Notes: a model not told the origin generated them from the letters alone. A DNA stretch of 64,000 bases from Streptomyces californicus (GCF_000717645.1 NZ_JNZZ01000003.1:62001-126000), one strand, 5' to 3'. Numbered from the stretch's first letter, positions 31,772 through 41,388 are shown. Numbers and translations: made by a program.

Positions 31772-34700
31772 GTGCGGGGCTACGAAGGCCAGGAGAGCCA
31801 CCGGGCTGAAGACGACCATCTCTCGCGGTTCGAAGCCGAGATGGACCGGCTGAAGACCGATCGGGAGAAGGCTGTCCAGCACGCCGAGGACCTGGGCTAC
31901 CAGGTCGAGGTCTTGCGTGCCAAGCTGCACGAGGCCCGGCGCAATCTCGCGAACCGTCCCGCGTACGACAGCGCTGACATCGGCTACCAGGCCGAGCAGA
32001 TGCTGCGGAACGCGCAGGTCCAGGCCGAGCAGATGCGCAGCGACGCCGAGCGCGAACTGCGCGAGGCCAGGGCGCAGACGCAGCGCATCCTCCAGGAGCA
32101 CGCCGAGCACCAGGCGCGCCTCCAGGCCGAGTTGCACAACGAGGCGGTCCAGCGCAGGCAGCGGCTCGACCAGGAGCTGGCGGAGCGCCGCCAGACCGTC
32201 GAGTCCCACGTCAACGAGAACGTCGCCTGGGCCGAACAGCTGCGCGCCCGCACCGAGTCGCAGGCCCGCCGCCTGCTGGAGGAGTCCCGCGCCGAGGCCG
32301 AACAGGCGCTGGCCGCCGCCCGGGACGAGGCCGCCCGGCTCGCGGAGGAGACCCGCCGGCGCACCGGCTCGGAGGCCGAGGCCGCCCGCGCCGAGGCGGA
32401 GGCGGTCCTGCTGCGCGCCCGCAAGGACGCCGAGCGGCTGCTGGTCAACGCCTCAGCCCAGGCGCAGGAGGCCACCAGCCACGCGGAGCGGCTGCGCTCC
32501 ACCACGACGGCGGAGACCGACCAGGCCCGCCAGCAGACCGCCGAGCTGAACCGCACCGCCGAGCAGCGGCTGTCGGAGGCCGAGACCCGGCTGCGCGAGG
32601 CCCGTCTGGAGGCGGAGAAGCTCCTCTCCGAGGCGAAGGAGACGGCAGCCAAGCAGCTCGCCGCCGCCGAGTCGCAGAACGAGCAGCGCACCCGTACGGC
32701 CAAGTCGGAGATCGCCCGGCTGGTCGGCGAGGCGACCAAGAGCACCGAGACGCTGAAGGAAGAGGCCGAGCAGGCGCTCGTCGACGCCCGCGCCGAGGCG
32801 GAGCGGCTGGTCGCGGAGGCGGCCGAGAAGGCCGACACGGCCGCGGCGGAGGAGGCGGCCGCCCAGCTCGCCAAGGCGGCCCGCGGCGCCGAGGAGGTCC
32901 TCACCAAGGCGTCCGAGGACGCGAAGTCGACCACGAAGGCCGCCCGCGAGGAGGCCGAGCGCATCCGGCGCGAGGCCGAGGCCGAGGCGGACCGGCTGCG
33001 CGGCGAGGCCGAGGAGCAGGCCGACGAGCTCAAGGGCGCGGCCAAGGACGACACCAAGGAGTACCGGGCCAAGACGGTCGAGCTCCAGGAGGAGGCCCGC
33101 CGGTTGCGCGGCGAGGCCGAGGAGCTGCGCTCCGAGGCGGTCGCCGAGGGCGAGCGCATCCGGGGCGAGGCCCGCCGCGAGGCGGTCCAGCAGCTGGAGG
33201 AGGGCGCCCGTACCGCCGAGGAGCTGCTGGCCAAGGCCCGCTCCGACGCGGACGAGCTGCGCACCAAGGCGAACGGCGAGAGCGAGCGCGTCCGCGCCGA
33301 GGCCGCCGAGCGCGCGGCGACCCTGCGCAAGCAGGCCGAGGAGACGCTGGAGCGCACCCGCGCCGAGGCCGACCGGATGCGGGCGGAGGCCGAGGAGCAG
33401 GCGGCGGCCGTCACGGAGGCGGCCGAGGCGGCCGCGGCCGAGCTGCGCGAGGAGACCGAGCGGGGCGTCGCCGCCCGGCAGGCCGAGGCCGCCGACGAGC
33501 TGGCCCGGCTGCACTCCGAGGCGGAGTCCCGGCTCGCCGCGGCCGAGGAGGCGCTGAGCGAGGCCCGGACCGAGGCGGAGCGGCTGCGCCGCGAGACGGC
33601 CGAGGAGACCGAGCGGCTGCGCGCCGAGTCGGCCGAGCGGTTGCGGACGCTGGCCGAGCAGGCCGATGCGGAGGCCGAGCGGCTGCGCGACGAGGCCGCG
33701 GCGGACGCCGCCCAGTCGCGCGCCGAGGGCGAGAACGTCGCCGTACGGCTGCGGAGCGAGGCGGCCGCCGAGGCGGAGCGGCTCAAGTCGGAGGCGCAGG
33801 AGAGCGCCGACCGGGTGCGGGCGGAGGCCGCGGCCGCCGCCGAGCGGGTCGGCGCCGAGGCCGCCGAGGCGCTGGAGGCCGCCCAGGAGGAGGCCACGCG
33901 CCGCCGCCGGGAGGCCGAGGAGATCCTCGGCGGGGCGCGGTCCGAGGCGGAGCAGGAGCGCGAGCGGGCCCGCGAACAGAGCGAGGAGCTGCTCGCCGCC
34001 GCCCGCAAGCGGGTCGAGGAGGCCGAGGCCGAGGCGGCCCGGCTGGTCGAGGAGGCGGACACGCGGGCGGCCGAGCTGGTCGCGGCGGCCGAGCAGACCG
34101 CCCAGCAGGTACGGGACTCCGTCGCGGGCCTGCAGGAGCAGGCCGAGGAGGAGATCACCGGGCTGCGGTCGGCGGCGGAGCACGCCGCGGAGCGCACCCG
34201 CACCGAGGCGCAGCAGGAGGCGGACCGGGTCCGCGCCGACGCGCACGCGGAGCGGGAGCGGGCCTCGGAGGACGCCGTACGGCTGCGGAGCGAGGCCAAC
34301 GAGGAGGCGGCCCGGCTGCGCCGCGAGGCGGCCGAGGGGACCGAGGCGGCGAAGGCGCTGGCCGAGCGGGCCGTCTCCGAGGCGACCGCGGAGTCGGAGC
34401 GGCTGCGTTCGGACGCCTCCGAGTACAGCCAGCGGATGCGTACCGAGGCGTCCGACGCCCTGGCGTCGGCGGAGGAGGCCGCCTCGCGCGCCCGCGCCGA
34501 GGCCCGGCAGGACGCCAACCGGATCCGTTCCGAGGCGGCGGCCCAGTCGGACCGGCTGGTCGGCGAGGCCAGCAGCGAGAGCGAGCGCATCCGCACCGAG
34601 GCCGCCCAGGCGTCCGAGCAACTGGTCGGCGAGGCCACCACCGAGAGCGAGCGCATCCGCACCGAAGCGGCCCAGGCGTCCGAGCAGTTGGTCGTCGAGG

Positions 34701-35731
34701 CCACCACGGAGGCCAACCGGCGCCGGGCGGACTCCACCGAGCGGGCGGACCGGATGCTGGCCGAGGCCACGGCCGAGTCCGAGCGGCTGCGCGCCGAGGC
34801 GGCCGAGCGGCTGGGCGCGGCGCAGGAGCACGCGGCCCGCACCCACGAGGAGGCCGAACGGCTGCGCGCGGACGCGGAGTCGGCGGCGGAGGAGCTGCGC
34901 TCCGAGGCCCGCCAGGAGGCGGACCGGGTGCTGGACGAGGCGCGCGAGGCGGCGGCCAAGCGCCGGGCGGACGCGGCCGAGCAGGCGGACCAGCTCATCA
35001 ACAAGGCGCGCGAGGAGGCGCTGCGTACGGCCACCGAGGCGGAGGGCCAGGCCGACACGATGGTCGGCGCGGCCCGCAAGGAGGCCGTGCGCATCACCTC
35101 CGAGGCGACCGTCGAGGGCAACACGCTGGTGGAGCGCGCCCGTACGGACGCCGACGAACTGCTGGTCGGCGCGCGGCGCGACGCGACGCAGATCCGGGAG
35201 CGGGCCGAGGCCCAGCGGGCCCGGCTGGAGAGCGAGATCGAGGAGCTGCACGAGCGGGCCCGCCGGGAGACGTCCGAGCAGATGAAGACCGCCGGGGAGC
35301 GGGTCGACCATCTGATGAAGGCGGCGACCGAGCAGCGCGACGAGGCCGAGGCGAAGGCCAAGGAGCTGCTGGCGGAGGCCAACGCGGAGGCGAGCAAGGT
35401 CCGTATCGCCGCGGTGAAGCGGGCCGAGTCGCTGCTGAAGGAGGCCGAGACCAAGAAGGCCGGGCTGGTCCGCGAGGCGGAGAAGCTGCGTGCCGACGCC
35501 GAGGCCGAGGCGAAGGCGACGGTCGAGGAGGGCAAGCGCGAACTGGACGTCCTGGTGCGCAGGCGCAAGGACATCAATGCGGAGATCTCCCGTGTCCAGG
35601 ACGTGCTGGAAGCGTTGGAGTCTTTCGAGACTCCGACCGGGGGAGGAAAGCCGGCGGCCGGTTCCTCGGGGGGCTCCAAGTCCCCCGCGGCGGCGGGTTC
35701 GCGATCGGGGGGCAAACAGTCCGAGCGGTAG
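31772..35731 (+). CDS. scy: Scy, coiled-coil organiser of the hyphal tip
   Basis: A 1319-residue, almost entirely coiled-coil protein (Scy of S. coelicolor is 1326 residues). N-terminus RGYEGQESHRAEDDHLSRFE, then AEQMLRNAQVQAEQMRSDA and long A/E/R-rich runs such as EAERLR and EAERIR in hendecad and heptad phase, and a Gly/Ser-rich tail with GGGKPAAGSSGGSKSP. Scy assembles at the growing tip with FilP and DivIVA and recruits ParA, setting polar growth sites. GTG 31772 is chosen by family; upstream ATG-in-frame readings are Arg/Pro noise. A 66-bp unit is repeated three times near 34561-34758. Followed by filP. Confidence 0.93.
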   Translation: MRGYEGQESHRAEDDHLSRFEAEMDRLKTDREKAVQHAEDLGYQVEVLRAKLHEARRNLANRPAYDSADIGYQAEQMLRNAQVQAEQMRSDAERELREARAQTQRILQEHAEHQARLQAELHNEAVQRRQRLDQELAERRQTVESHVNENVAWAEQLRARTESQARRLLEESRAEAEQALAAARDEAARLAEETRRRTGSEAEAARAEAEAVLLRARKDAERLLVNASAQAQEATSHAERLRSTTTAETDQARQQTAELNRTAEQRLSEAETRLREARLEAEKLLSEAKETAAKQLAAAESQNEQRTRTAKSEIARLVGEATKSTETLKEEAEQALVDARAEAERLVAEAAEKADTAAAEEAAAQLAKAARGAEEVLTKASEDAKSTTKAAREEAERIRREAEAEADRLRGEAEEQADELKGAAKDDTKEYRAKTVELQEEARRLRGEAEELRSEAVAEGERIRGEARREAVQQLEEGARTAEELLAKARSDADELRTKANGESERVRAEAAERAATLRKQAEETLERTRAEADRMRAEAEEQAAAVTEAAEAAAAELREETERGVAARQAEAADELARLHSEAESRLAAAEEALSEARTEAERLRRETAEETERLRAESAERLRTLAEQADAEAERLRDEAAADAAQSRAEGENVAVRLRSEAAAEAERLKSEAQESADRVRAEAAAAAERVGAEAAEALEAAQEEATRRRREAEEILGGARSEAEQERERAREQSEELLAAARKRVEEAEAEAARLVEEADTRAAELVAAAEQTAQQVRDSVAGLQEQAEEEITGLRSAAEHAAERTRTEAQQEADRVRADAHAERERASEDAVRLRSEANEEAARLRREAAEGTEAAKALAERAVSEATAESERLRSDASEYSQRMRTEASDALASAEEAASRARAEARQDANRIRSEAAAQSDRLVGEASSESERIRTEAAQASEQLVGEATTESERIRTEAAQASEQLVVEATTEANRRRADSTERADRMLAEATAESERLRAEAAERLGAAQEHAARTHEEAERLRADAESAAEELRSEARQEADRVLDEAREAAAKRRADAAEQADQLINKAREEALRTATEAEGQADTMVGAARKEAVRITSEATVEGNTLVERARTDADELLVGARRDATQIRERAEAQRARLESEIEELHERARRETSEQMKTAGERVDHLMKAATEQRDEAEAKAKELLAEANAEASKVRIAAVKRAESLLKEAETKKAGLVREAEKLRADAEAEAKATVEEGKRELDVLVRRRKDINAEISRVQDVLEALESFETPTGGGKPAAGSSGGSKSPAAAGSRSGGKQSER
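34561..34758 (+). repeat. Three tandem 66-bp units inside scy
   Basis: Units begin at 34561, 34627 and 34693 (offset 66 bp each). The first two are nearly identical and encode the same 22-residue block around GEATTESERIRTEAAQASEQ; the third is diverged. 22 residues equals two hendecads, so coiled-coil phase is kept. Confidence 0.8.
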
Positions 35732-35868
35732 GCGGGCCGCGGCGCGCCCGGCTCGTCATGGACATTCAACCCTGGCAGTGGCAAGCACTCCGGGGGTCAG
35801 CCACTCAAAAGGGGTGTCATTCTCCAGATCAAACCGGCATCTTCACGCTGACACGCCGCAATGGCCCC

Positions 35869-35874
35869 TAGGAT
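35869..35874 (+). promoter_or_regulatory. Possible filP -10 box
   Basis: TAGGAT about 41 nt before the filP start, with CTGACA 15 nt further upstream. The spacing is short for a typical sigma-70 promoter, so this is a weak call. Confidence 0.3.
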
Positions 35875-35914
35875 TCCCTCTATCACCTCACCGGTCTCAT
35901 TCGACAGGAACCCC

Positions 35915-36853
35915 ATGAGTGACCCTTCCTCCCCCTTCGGCTTCGAGCTCGTGCGACGAGGCTACGACCGCGGTCAGGTGGCCGACCGCATCAACAAGCT
36001 CGTCGCCGACCGTGACAGCGCTCTGGCCCGAATCACCTCTCTGGAAAAGCGCATCGAGGAGCTGCACCTCGAAACGCAGAACGCCCAGGCCCAGGTAACC
36101 GACGCCGAGCCGTCGTACGCCGGGCTCGGCGCCCGTGTCGAGAAGATTCTCCGCCTCGCCGAGGAGGAGGCCAAGGACCTGCGCGAGGAGGCCCGTCGCG
36201 CGGCCGAGCAGCACCGCGAGCTCGCCGAGTCGGCGGCCCAGCAGGTGCGCAACGACGCCGAGACCTTCGCCGCCGAGCGCAAGGCGAAGGCCGAGGACGA
36301 GGGCGTCCGCATCGTCGAGAAGGCGCAGGGCGAGGCGAACACGCTGCGCTCCGACGCCCAGAAGGACGCCCAGCAGAAGCGGGAGGAGGCCGACGCCCTC
36401 TTCGAGGAGACCCGCGCCAAGGCCGCCCAGGCCGCGGCCGACTTCGAGACCAACCTCGCCAAGCGCCGCGAGCAGTCGGAGCGCGATCTCGCGTCCCGCC
36501 AGGCCAAGGCCGAGAAGCGTCTCGCCGAGATCGAGCACCGTGCCGAGCAGCTCCGCCTGGAGGCCGAGAAGCTCCGCACCGACGCCGAGCGCCGGGCCCG
36601 TCAGACGGTGGAGACCGCCCAGCGGCAGGCCGAGGACATCGTCGCCGACGCCAACGCCAAGGCCGACCGCATCCGCAGCGAATCGGAGCGCGAGCTGGCG
36701 GCGCTCACCAACCGCCGCGACTCGATCAACGCGCAGCTGACGAACGTCCGCGAGATGCTGGCGACGCTGACCGGCGCCGCCGTGGCCGCCGCCGGCTCCC
36801 CGGTGGAGGACGAGCCGGCCAACCGCGGCGTCCCGGCCCAGCAGACCCGCTGA
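35915..36853 (+). CDS. filP: FilP, intermediate-filament-like coiled-coil protein
   Basis: A 312-residue coiled-coil protein (310 in S. coelicolor). N-terminus MSDPSSPFGFELVRRGYDRGQV resembles DivIVA-type N-terminal modules; then long E/A/R-rich coiled coils, LTNRRDSINAQLTNVREMLA, and a short unstructured tail. FilP forms a network below the tip that stiffens the hypha and works with Scy and DivIVA. ATG 35915 has AGGAA upstream. An earlier start at 35861 reads a non-homologous extension and is rejected. Confidence 0.95.
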   Translation: MSDPSSPFGFELVRRGYDRGQVADRINKLVADRDSALARITSLEKRIEELHLETQNAQAQVTDAEPSYAGLGARVEKILRLAEEEAKDLREEARRAAEQHRELAESAAQQVRNDAETFAAERKAKAEDEGVRIVEKAQGEANTLRSDAQKDAQQKREEADALFEETRAKAAQAAADFETNLAKRREQSERDLASRQAKAEKRLAEIEHRAEQLRLEAEKLRTDAERRARQTVETAQRQAEDIVADANAKADRIRSESERELAALTNRRDSINAQLTNVREMLATLTGAAVAAAGSPVEDEPANRGVPAQQTR

Positions 36854-36925
36854 GTTCCGCCGCGCGGAGTACCCCCGTGTGCGCCCGGTTCCGCCTTTGT
36901 GGTGGCGCCGGGCGCTCCGGCGTTC

Positions 36926-36931
36926 TAGCGT
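36926..36931 (+). promoter_or_regulatory. Candidate -10 box for a leaderless ABC transcript
   Basis: TAGCGT lies 6 nt before the ATG of the first ABC ATPase and there is no ribosome site upstream. The layout matches the absC and adenosyltransferase genes in this window. Confidence 0.45.
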
Positions 36932-36937
36932 GAGCGC

Positions 36938-37936
36938 ATGATCGAGGTCGAGCGACTCACCAAACGGTTCGGCAGGAAGGTCGCCGTCGACCAACTGTCG
37001 TTTCAGGTCAGGCCGGGCATCGTGACGGGCTTCCTCGGCCCGAACGGGGCGGGCAAGTCCACCACGATGCGGATGATGCTCGATCTCGACAACCCGACCA
37101 GCGGTTCGGTGCGCATCGACGGCAGGCACTACCGCGAGCTGAGCGAACCGCTGAAGTACATCGGGGCGCTCCTCGACGCCAAGGCGATGCACGGCGGCCG
37201 CAGCGCGTACAACAACCTGCTGTGCCTGGCGCAGAGCAACCGCATCCCGCGCGGCCGGGTCGACGAGGTGCTCGACATGGTCGGCCTGGCAGCGGTGGCG
37301 AAGAAGAAGTCCAAGGGGTTCTCGCTCGGCATGGGCCAGCGGCTCGGCATCGCCTCCGCGCTCCTGGGCGACCCCGAGATCCTGATGTTCGACGAGCCGG
37401 TCAACGGGCTGGACCCCGAGGGCATCCACTGGATCCGCAATCTGATGAAGGCGCTCGCCTCGGAGGGCCGCACGATCTTCGTCTCCTCGCACCTGATGAG
37501 CGAAATGGCGCTCACCGCCGACCACTTGATCGTGATCGGGCAGGGCAGGCTGCTCGCCGACACCTCGATGGCCGCCTTCATCCAGGAGAACTCCCGCAGC
37601 TACACCCGGTTGCGCTCCCCCCAGTGGGAGCGGCTGCGCGACGTGCTGCACCAGGAGGGGTACACGGCCGTCGAGACGGCGGGCGGCGTGCTGGAGATCG
37701 ACGGCGCCTCCACGGAGGAGCTGGGCGAGCTGGCGGCCCGTCACCAACTCGTGCTGCACGAGCTGAGTTCCCAGCGGGCCTCGCTGGAGGAGGCGTTCAT
37801 GCAGATGACGGCCGGTTCGGTGGAGTACCACGCCCACTCCGAACGGGACCCGGGAGCCGAACCTCCGCCGCCGCCGGGCGCCGGCTGGGGCGAGAACTGG
37901 AACGCTCCCGGCTCCACCGACGGCAAGGGGGCGTGA
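36938..37936 (+). CDS. ABC transporter ATP-binding protein, first module
   Basis: A 332-residue ATPase. Walker A GPNGAGKST, Q-loop region LLDAKAMHGGRSAYNN, signature FSLGMGQRLGIA (the non-canonical SLGMGQ form seen in the bacitracin/DrrA-like group), Walker B ILMFDEPVNGLDPEG and H-loop SSHLMSEMALTAD. The C-terminal 90 residues hold a regulatory extension ending in a Pro-rich tail. The permease follows after 2 nt. Family role: ATP-driven export of antibiotics or lipids. Paralogous to the module at 38881. Confidence 0.93.
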   Translation: MIEVERLTKRFGRKVAVDQLSFQVRPGIVTGFLGPNGAGKSTTMRMMLDLDNPTSGSVRIDGRHYRELSEPLKYIGALLDAKAMHGGRSAYNNLLCLAQSNRIPRGRVDEVLDMVGLAAVAKKKSKGFSLGMGQRLGIASALLGDPEILMFDEPVNGLDPEGIHWIRNLMKALASEGRTIFVSSHLMSEMALTADHLIVIGQGRLLADTSMAAFIQENSRSYTRLRSPQWERLRDVLHQEGYTAVETAGGVLEIDGASTEELGELAARHQLVLHELSSQRASLEEAFMQMTAGSVEYHAHSERDPGAEPPPPPGAGWGENWNAPGSTDGKGA

Positions 37937-37938
37937 CC

Positions 37939-38718
37939 ATGGCTTCGGTACCCGCGGTCCTCACCTCGGAATGGACCAAGATCCGGTCGGTCTCCTCGAC
38001 CACCTGGACCCTCATCTCGGCGTTCGTCGTCACGGTGGCGATGGGCACGGCGCTGAGCGCGCTGCTCAACGCGCAGTTCAACGACCTCTCCGAGGCGGAG
38101 CAGGCCACCTTCGACCCGACCTTCGTCAGCTTCTCCGGTACGGTCCTCGGCCAGCTCGCCATGGTCGTGTTCGGGGTGCTGGTGGTCGGCACGGAGTACA
38201 GCTCCGGCATGATCCGCACCTCCCTTGCGGCCGTGCCCCAGCGCGCCACCTTCCTGTTCGGCAAGATCACGGTCGCCGGTGCGCTGGCGCTGATCGTGGG
38301 GCTGCTCACCAGCTTCGTGTCGTTCTTCCTGAGCCAGGCCGTGCTGGGCGACCGGGGCACCGACCTCGGGGCGGAGAACGTCCTGCGCGCGGTGGTCGGC
38401 GGCGGCCTCTACATGGGGCTGATCGCGATCTTCTCCATGGGGGTGGCGGCGATGCTGCGCAGCTCCATGCTGTCGCTGGGCATCCTGATGCCGTTCTTCT
38501 TCCTGGTGTCGCAGATCCTCGCGGCGGTGCCGGTGGCCAAGACCGTCGCCCGGTACTTCCCCGACCAGGCCGGGTCGAAGATCATGCAGGTCGTCCCGGA
38601 CGCGATGAACAGCGATCCGGCTCCGTACGGCCCGTGGGGCGGGCTCGGCATCATGGCGCTCTGGGTGGTGGCCGCCGTCCTCGGCGGCTTCCTGGTCCTC
38701 AAGAACCGGGACGCCTGA
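37939..38718 (+). CDS. ABC-2 type permease, first module
   Basis: A 259-residue integral membrane protein with six hydrophobic segments: start LTSEWTKIRSVSSTTWTLIS, then FVVTVAMGTALSALL, QLAMVVFGVLVVGTEYSSGMIRTSLAAVP, ALALIVGLLTSFVSFFL and the C-terminal ALWVVAAVLGGFLVLKNRDA. ATG 37939 has AAGGGGG 7 nt upstream inside the end of the ATPase gene. Works with the preceding ATPase. Substrate unknown. Confidence 0.9.
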   Translation: MASVPAVLTSEWTKIRSVSSTTWTLISAFVVTVAMGTALSALLNAQFNDLSEAEQATFDPTFVSFSGTVLGQLAMVVFGVLVVGTEYSSGMIRTSLAAVPQRATFLFGKITVAGALALIVGLLTSFVSFFLSQAVLGDRGTDLGAENVLRAVVGGGLYMGLIAIFSMGVAAMLRSSMLSLGILMPFFFLVSQILAAVPVAKTVARYFPDQAGSKIMQVVPDAMNSDPAPYGPWGGLGIMALWVVAAVLGGFLVLKNRDA

Positions 38719-38880
38719 GCCACGCTCCGTACCACCCCCGGAGGCGGGTGACGGGCCGGTCGCGGGCTGTGCACGACGTGCCGGAACCGTCAGCGCCTGG
38801 TTATCCTCCTAACTCTTACGGGGGTGTGCGGCCGGGCGGCCCGGGCCCCGAACGACAGAGTGAGTCGATGGGGCTGGAGC

Positions 38881-40224
38881 ATGATCGAGGCAGTCGGCCT
38901 GACCAAGCGCTTCGGCGCGAAGACGGCCGTGGACGACCTTTCCTTCCAGGTGAGGCCGGGTGCCGTCACCGGCTTCCTCGGACCCAACGGGTCGGGGAAG
39001 TCCACGACCATGCGCATGATCCTCGGTCTGGACCGCCCCACCGCGGGCCACGTCACGATCAACGGCCACCCCTACCGCAGCCTCCCGAACGCCCCGCGCC
39101 TGGTGGGCGCGCTGCTGGACGCCAAGGGCGTGCACGGCGGCCGCACCGCCCGCAACCACCTGCTCTCCCTGGCCCAGCTGGCCGGCATCCCGGCGCCCCG
39201 GGTGGACGAGGTGCTGGGCGTCGTGGGGCTGAGGGACGTCGCCAAGCGGCGTACCAGCGGTTTCTCGCTCGGTATGGGGCAGCGGCTCGGGATCGCGGCG
39301 GCGCTGCTCGGCGACCCCCAGGTGCTGCTGTTCGACGAGCCGGTCAACGGTCTCGACCCGGAGGGCATCCACTGGGTCCGCAACCTGATGAAGATGCTCG
39401 CGGCCGAGGGCCGTACCGTCTTCGTCTCGTCCCATCTGATGAGCGAGATGGCGCTGACCGCCGACCATCTGATCGTGATCGGGCGCGGCCGGCTGCTCTC
39501 CGACATGAGCGTCAAGGACTTCATTTCGGCCAATTCCGCGGACTTCGCCCGGGTCCGGGTCCCGGAGGACGGGCCCGAGGACCGGCAGAAGCTGACGGCC
39601 ACGCTGATCGAGGCGGGCGGCCGGGTGCTCTCCGAGCCGGGCGGCGCGCTGCGGGTGACCGGGCTGCCGCTGCCGAGGATCAGCGAGCTGGCCCACGGCT
39701 GCGACGTACGGCTCTGGGAGCTGTCGCCGCACCAGGCGTCGCTGGAGGAGGCGTACATGCGGCTGACGCAGGGGCTGGTGGACTACCGCTCGACGGAGGA
39801 CGCCAAGGAGGCCCTGGCGGAGCCGCCGCCGCTGGACGCGTACGGGTATCCCCTCGGCTCGGCCGGCCCGGCGCCGGCCGAGCCGGTGGAGGTGCCGCAG
39901 GAGGGCTGGTTCGCCCCGCCGCCGCCCGGTGGTCCGGGCCCGGCAGGGTTCGCGCCGCCGCCCGGTGGTCCGGGCCCGGCCGCCGTGCCGGGTAGCCCGT
40001 CCCCGGTGGGGGCTCCGGCGGCCTCCTCCCTCGCCGCTCCCGCAGCCGCTCCGGCCGCCGGGGCCCCCGCTGTGGAGACCCCCGCCGCTTCGTCCGCGGA
40101 GCCCGCCGCCGCTCCCGCAGCCGGGACCTCCGCGGCCGCCGGGGCCCCCGTCTCCCGGACGCCCGCCGTAGAGACCTCTTCCGCCGTCGCGGCCGGAGAG
40201 CAGACCAGCAAGGACCCCCGATGA
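38881..40224 (+). CDS. ABC transporter ATP-binding protein, second module, with Ala/Pro tail
   Basis: A 447-residue ATPase. The first about 310 residues closely resemble the first module (Walker A GPNGSGKST, FSLGMGQRLGIAAALLGD, LLFDEPVNGLDPEG, SSHLMSEMALTAD). The last about 130 residues are a low-complexity extension of Ala, Pro, Gly and Ser with repeats of PPPGGPGPA and APAAAPAAG. ATG 38881 is used by family; its ribosome site is close and imperfect. It overlaps the permease start (ATGA). Confidence 0.9.
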   Translation: MIEAVGLTKRFGAKTAVDDLSFQVRPGAVTGFLGPNGSGKSTTMRMILGLDRPTAGHVTINGHPYRSLPNAPRLVGALLDAKGVHGGRTARNHLLSLAQLAGIPAPRVDEVLGVVGLRDVAKRRTSGFSLGMGQRLGIAAALLGDPQVLLFDEPVNGLDPEGIHWVRNLMKMLAAEGRTVFVSSHLMSEMALTADHLIVIGRGRLLSDMSVKDFISANSADFARVRVPEDGPEDRQKLTATLIEAGGRVLSEPGGALRVTGLPLPRISELAHGCDVRLWELSPHQASLEEAYMRLTQGLVDYRSTEDAKEALAEPPPLDAYGYPLGSAGPAPAEPVEVPQEGWFAPPPPGGPGPAGFAPPPGGPGPAAVPGSPSPVGAPAASSLAAPAAAPAAGAPAVETPAASSAEPAAAPAAGTSAAAGAPVSRTPAVETSSAVAAGEQTSKDPR

Positions 40225-41042
40225 GCGCCCCGGCAGCCGCCCCGCCGGCCCCCTACGAGTCGCCGATCCCGATCCGGGCCGCCACGCTCGGCGACGCGAT
40301 CGCCTCCGAGTGGACCAAGATCCGTTCCGTACGGGCCACGGTCTGGACGCTCGGCGTGATGGTCGTGCTGATGCTGACGGTCGGACCGGGCGTCGCCCTG
40401 CTGCTGGCGACGGACCGCAACGGCGGCATCCCGAACGAGCCGGTCCTGACGCTCGGTCTCTTCGGGGTGCTGCTGGGCTCGCTCTGCGTGATCACGCTCG
40501 GGGTGCTGACGATCGGCTCCGAGTTCAGCACCGGCATGATCCGTACGACGCTGACCGCCTGCCCGAGCCGGGGCCGGGTGCTCGCGGCGAAGGCGGCCGT
40601 CTTCGCGTCGCTGACCTTCGTCGTCACCGCGGTGACGGCCGGCGTGGTGGCGCTGGCGCAGACGGCGATCCTCGACGGCCCCCCGGCGTCGGCCGGCGAG
40701 TGGACGCTCGCCACGGTCGGCGTCGGGCTCTACGTCGCCGCCATCGGCCTGCTGTCGCTCGGGGTCGGCGCGGTCGTGCGGCACTCGGCCGGTGCGATCA
40801 CCATCATGATCGGCGTGGTGCTGCTGCCGCTGGTCCTTGCGCTGTTCATGTTCGCCGACGACCTGCGCGGCCTCCAGCGGTTCCTGATCGACTACTCGAT
40901 CCCGAACCAGATCGGCGGGCTGTACGGCACGACGATGACCTCGACGGGGCCGACCGGCTGGGAACCGGTGCTGCTGATGCTGGCCGTGGCCGCGGTGGTC
41001 CTCGGCGGGGCGGTCGCCCTGCTGAACCGGCGCGACGTCTGA
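40221..41042 (+). CDS. ABC-2 type permease, second module
   Basis: A 273-residue membrane protein with the same plan as the first permease: cytoplasmic ASEWTKIRSVRATVWTLGVM, TIGSEFSTGMIRTTLTACPSRGR, six hydrophobic segments and a C-terminal VLGGAVALLNRRDV. The start overlaps the ATPase stop (ATGA), so it is translationally coupled. The two modules look like an old tandem duplication directly downstream of scy-filP. Substrate unknown. Confidence 0.9.
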   Translation: MSAPAAAPPAPYESPIPIRAATLGDAIASEWTKIRSVRATVWTLGVMVVLMLTVGPGVALLLATDRNGGIPNEPVLTLGLFGVLLGSLCVITLGVLTIGSEFSTGMIRTTLTACPSRGRVLAAKAAVFASLTFVVTAVTAGVVALAQTAILDGPPASAGEWTLATVGVGLYVAAIGLLSLGVGAVVRHSAGAITIMIGVVLLPLVLALFMFADDLRGLQRFLIDYSIPNQIGGLYGTTMTSTGPTGWEPVLLMLAVAAVVLGGAVALLNRRDV

Positions 41043-41058
41043 GAGCGGGTCCGCGCCC

Positions 41059-41388
41059 TCAGTGGCGCGGGGCGTTCCGGGACCGCTGCACCTTGGTGGT
41101 GCGGCGGTCCTTCGCGTTCCAGCACGCCTTGTGCCAGTGGCGGCGGTCGTCGATGCCGCCGTACTCGGGCCAGGTCACCAGGTGCGGGACGCCGGAGGGG
41201 ATCTCCTGGTCGCAGCCGGGACAGCGGTACCGCTTGCCCTGGGCGCTCGCCCCGCTGACCGGGCGGACCGACCACTCCTCGCCCTGCCAGCTCTCGGTGG
41301 CCCCTCCGCCGCCGTACCGGCCGGGCGCCGTGCCGGGGTGCTCGTCGGGCTTCTCTCCGCCGCGGGGGCGGTTACGGCGCGGGGACAC
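41059..41388 (-). CDS. Small protein with C-x-x-C zinc-ribbon-like motif
   Basis: A 109-residue protein. N-terminal basic and disordered (MSPRRNRPRGG), then WQGEEWSVRPVSGASAQGKRYRC, a zinc-ribbon-like CPGCDQE and a downstream RRHWHKACWNAKDRR. The Cys/His set (C-x-x-C ... HWH-x-x-C) suggests one zinc site. I chose GTG 41388 because GAGG lies upstream at 6 nt. Old annotations call relatives ATP/GTP-binding protein, but I see no Walker motif. Convergent with the second ABC module. Confidence 0.8.
   Translation of the reverse strand: MSPRRNRPRGGEKPDEHPGTAPGRYGGGGATESWQGEEWSVRPVSGASAQGKRYRCPGCDQEIPSGVPHLVTWPEYGGIDDRRHWHKACWNAKDRRTTKVQRSRNAPRH

Noticed and set aside
31984..35784. 1266-codon minus-strand reading frame opposite scy
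   Set aside because: Ser/Arg/Ala-rich complement of the Scy coiled coil; the plus frame has a known family, length and position.
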